From CAADGL01 sp964643885 (lineage in GTDB: Bacteria; Planctomycetota; Phycisphaerae; UBA1845; Fen-1342): a stretch of DNA of 15,223 nt. Positions within the stretch are counted from its first letter, which is position 1, and each line of letters starts with the position of its first letter. Shown here piece by piece: positions 14,678 to 15,223 of this stretch. The DNA is taken from contig CAZXUI010000097.1 in NCBI GenBank assembly GCA_964643885.1, positions 1 through 15,223 on the forward strand, read 5' to 3'. Below the pieces are notes generated by a model. That model did not search any database. It was given only the letters and a program-made list of their open reading frames with translations, and was not told the origin of the DNA. Position numbers and translations under genes: made by a program.

Positions 14678-15223
14678 TCAGCCCGTGCTCTGCATGGCCG
14701 CGGCGATGCCGTTGATGCTCGCGAACAGCACGGCCGACAGGGCGGAGCGGTCGGCCTCCCCCGCCTCATGCGGCCGCTCGGCCGCGGCACCTTTTGCCTG
14801 ATCGGTTCCCTCCGCCGCGTGGTAGCGCCCCAGCAGCTCGATCTGAAGCAGGTTGAGCACGTCGGTAGGCGGATTGCGCTGCTCTATCGAGCGCTGGATG
14901 ACGGGGTTGTTGTCGAGCAGCTCCCGCTGGCGGGTGATCTGGAGGATCGCAGCGCGGGCCTGCTCGAACTCGGCGGCGATGCGCTCATAGAACGACGTGT
15001 CCGCCAGCCGGTCGTAGCAGCGGGCGATCGGCAGGCGGGCGCGGGCCATCTCCTGCTGGGCGTTGTCGATCAGCGTGCGGAAGAACTCCCATTTCTCATA
15101 CCACCGGGTCAGGGTGCGCAGCGTGTCGGGGGATTCGTCGATTGCCTGGCCGAGAGCCGTGCCGATGCCGTACCAGCCGGGCACGTTGAAGCGCATCTGC
15201 GTCCAGGCGAAGACCCACGGGAT
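14678..15223 (-). CDS. ppc: Phosphoenolpyruvate carboxylase, C-terminal part (cut by window edge)
   Basis: Adds bicarbonate to phosphoenolpyruvate to make oxaloacetate, replenishing the TCA cycle; cytoplasmic. Only the last 181 residues are in the window; the gene continues past base 15223. The visible part opens with IPWVFAWTQMRFNVPGWYGIGTAL, broken here as IPWVFAWTQ plus the following segment, a hallmark of the enzyme's C-terminal domain. WEFFRTLIDNAQQEMARA, NPVIQRSIEQRNPPTDVLNL and LQIELLGRY are also characteristic. The enzyme normally ends in a conserved NTG; here the end is QSTG. Between these, residues GTDQAKGAAAERPHEAGEAD replace the usual spacer before the last helix (SINGIAAAMQ). The gene converges on the tRNA pair. 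No clear terminator is seen in 14598-14677. Confidence 0.94.
   Translation of the reverse strand: MPWVFAWTQMRFNVPGWYGIGTALGQAIDESPDTLRTLTRWYEKWEFFRTLIDNAQQEMARARLPIARCYDRLADTSFYERIAAEFEQARAAILQITRQRELLDNNPVIQRSIEQRNPPTDVLNLLQIELLGRYHAAEGTDQAKGAAAERPHEAGEADRSALSAVLFASINGIAAAMQSTG

Overview
This is a GC-rich bacterial chromosome segment, most likely from a planctomycete (Planctomycetota). That placement is inferred from coaE lying next to rho, a TatC with a large extra periplasmic loop, scattered GGGTGGTAC-type hairpin repeats between genes, and the general style of the proteins. No rRNA or other taxonomic marker is present to prove it. Most genes are chromosomal housekeeping genes. There is no phage, transposon or CRISPR array.

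Layout, left to right. (1) Minus strand: the 5' part of rho (transcription terminator, cut by the window edge), preceded by coaE (last step of CoA synthesis). (2) Plus strand: a fusion of a cobalamin-binding domain to a MeaB-type GTPase, divergent from coaE. (3) Minus strand: a probable two-gene operon, a secreted TlpA/thioredoxin-like protein followed 35 bp later by a MogA/MoaB-family molybdenum cofactor gene. The thioredoxin-like gene is interrupted by an in-frame TGA exactly where the first cysteine of the CxxC motif belongs, and a bacterial SECIS-like hairpin follows it, so it is read here as a selenoprotein (U244-G-P-C247). (4) Plus strand: a zinc-less MDR oxidoreductase overlapping tadA (tRNA A34 deaminase) by ATGA. 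(5) Minus strand: a HerA-like hexameric ATPase with a long low-complexity tail. (6) Plus strand: pckA (ATP-type PEP carboxykinase), starting at GTG behind a good Shine-Dalgarno sequence. (7) A repeat-rich stretch with a 100-N assembly gap. (8) Minus strand: a CNNM/DUF21-CBS membrane protein. (9) A 754-bp repeat-bearing gap, then tatC on the plus strand. (10) tRNA-Phe(GAA) and tRNA-Ala(GGC) behind a good sigma70-like promoter. (11) Minus strand: the 3' end of ppc (PEP carboxylase), cut by the right edge.

Functional links. pckA and ppc both act at the PEP/oxaloacetate node and lie about 4 kb apart. The cobalamin/GTPase fusion suggests acyl-CoA mutase metabolism, although no mutase large subunit is in view. 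The selenoprotein would be exported through its signal peptide and act in periplasmic thiol/disulfide chemistry. Its gene is normally split and missed by automatic annotation because of the TGA. The main non-coding novelty is a family of short hairpins whose arm sequences differ between copies while both arms stay complementary, always next to a conserved ACCACCC/GGGTGGT flank.
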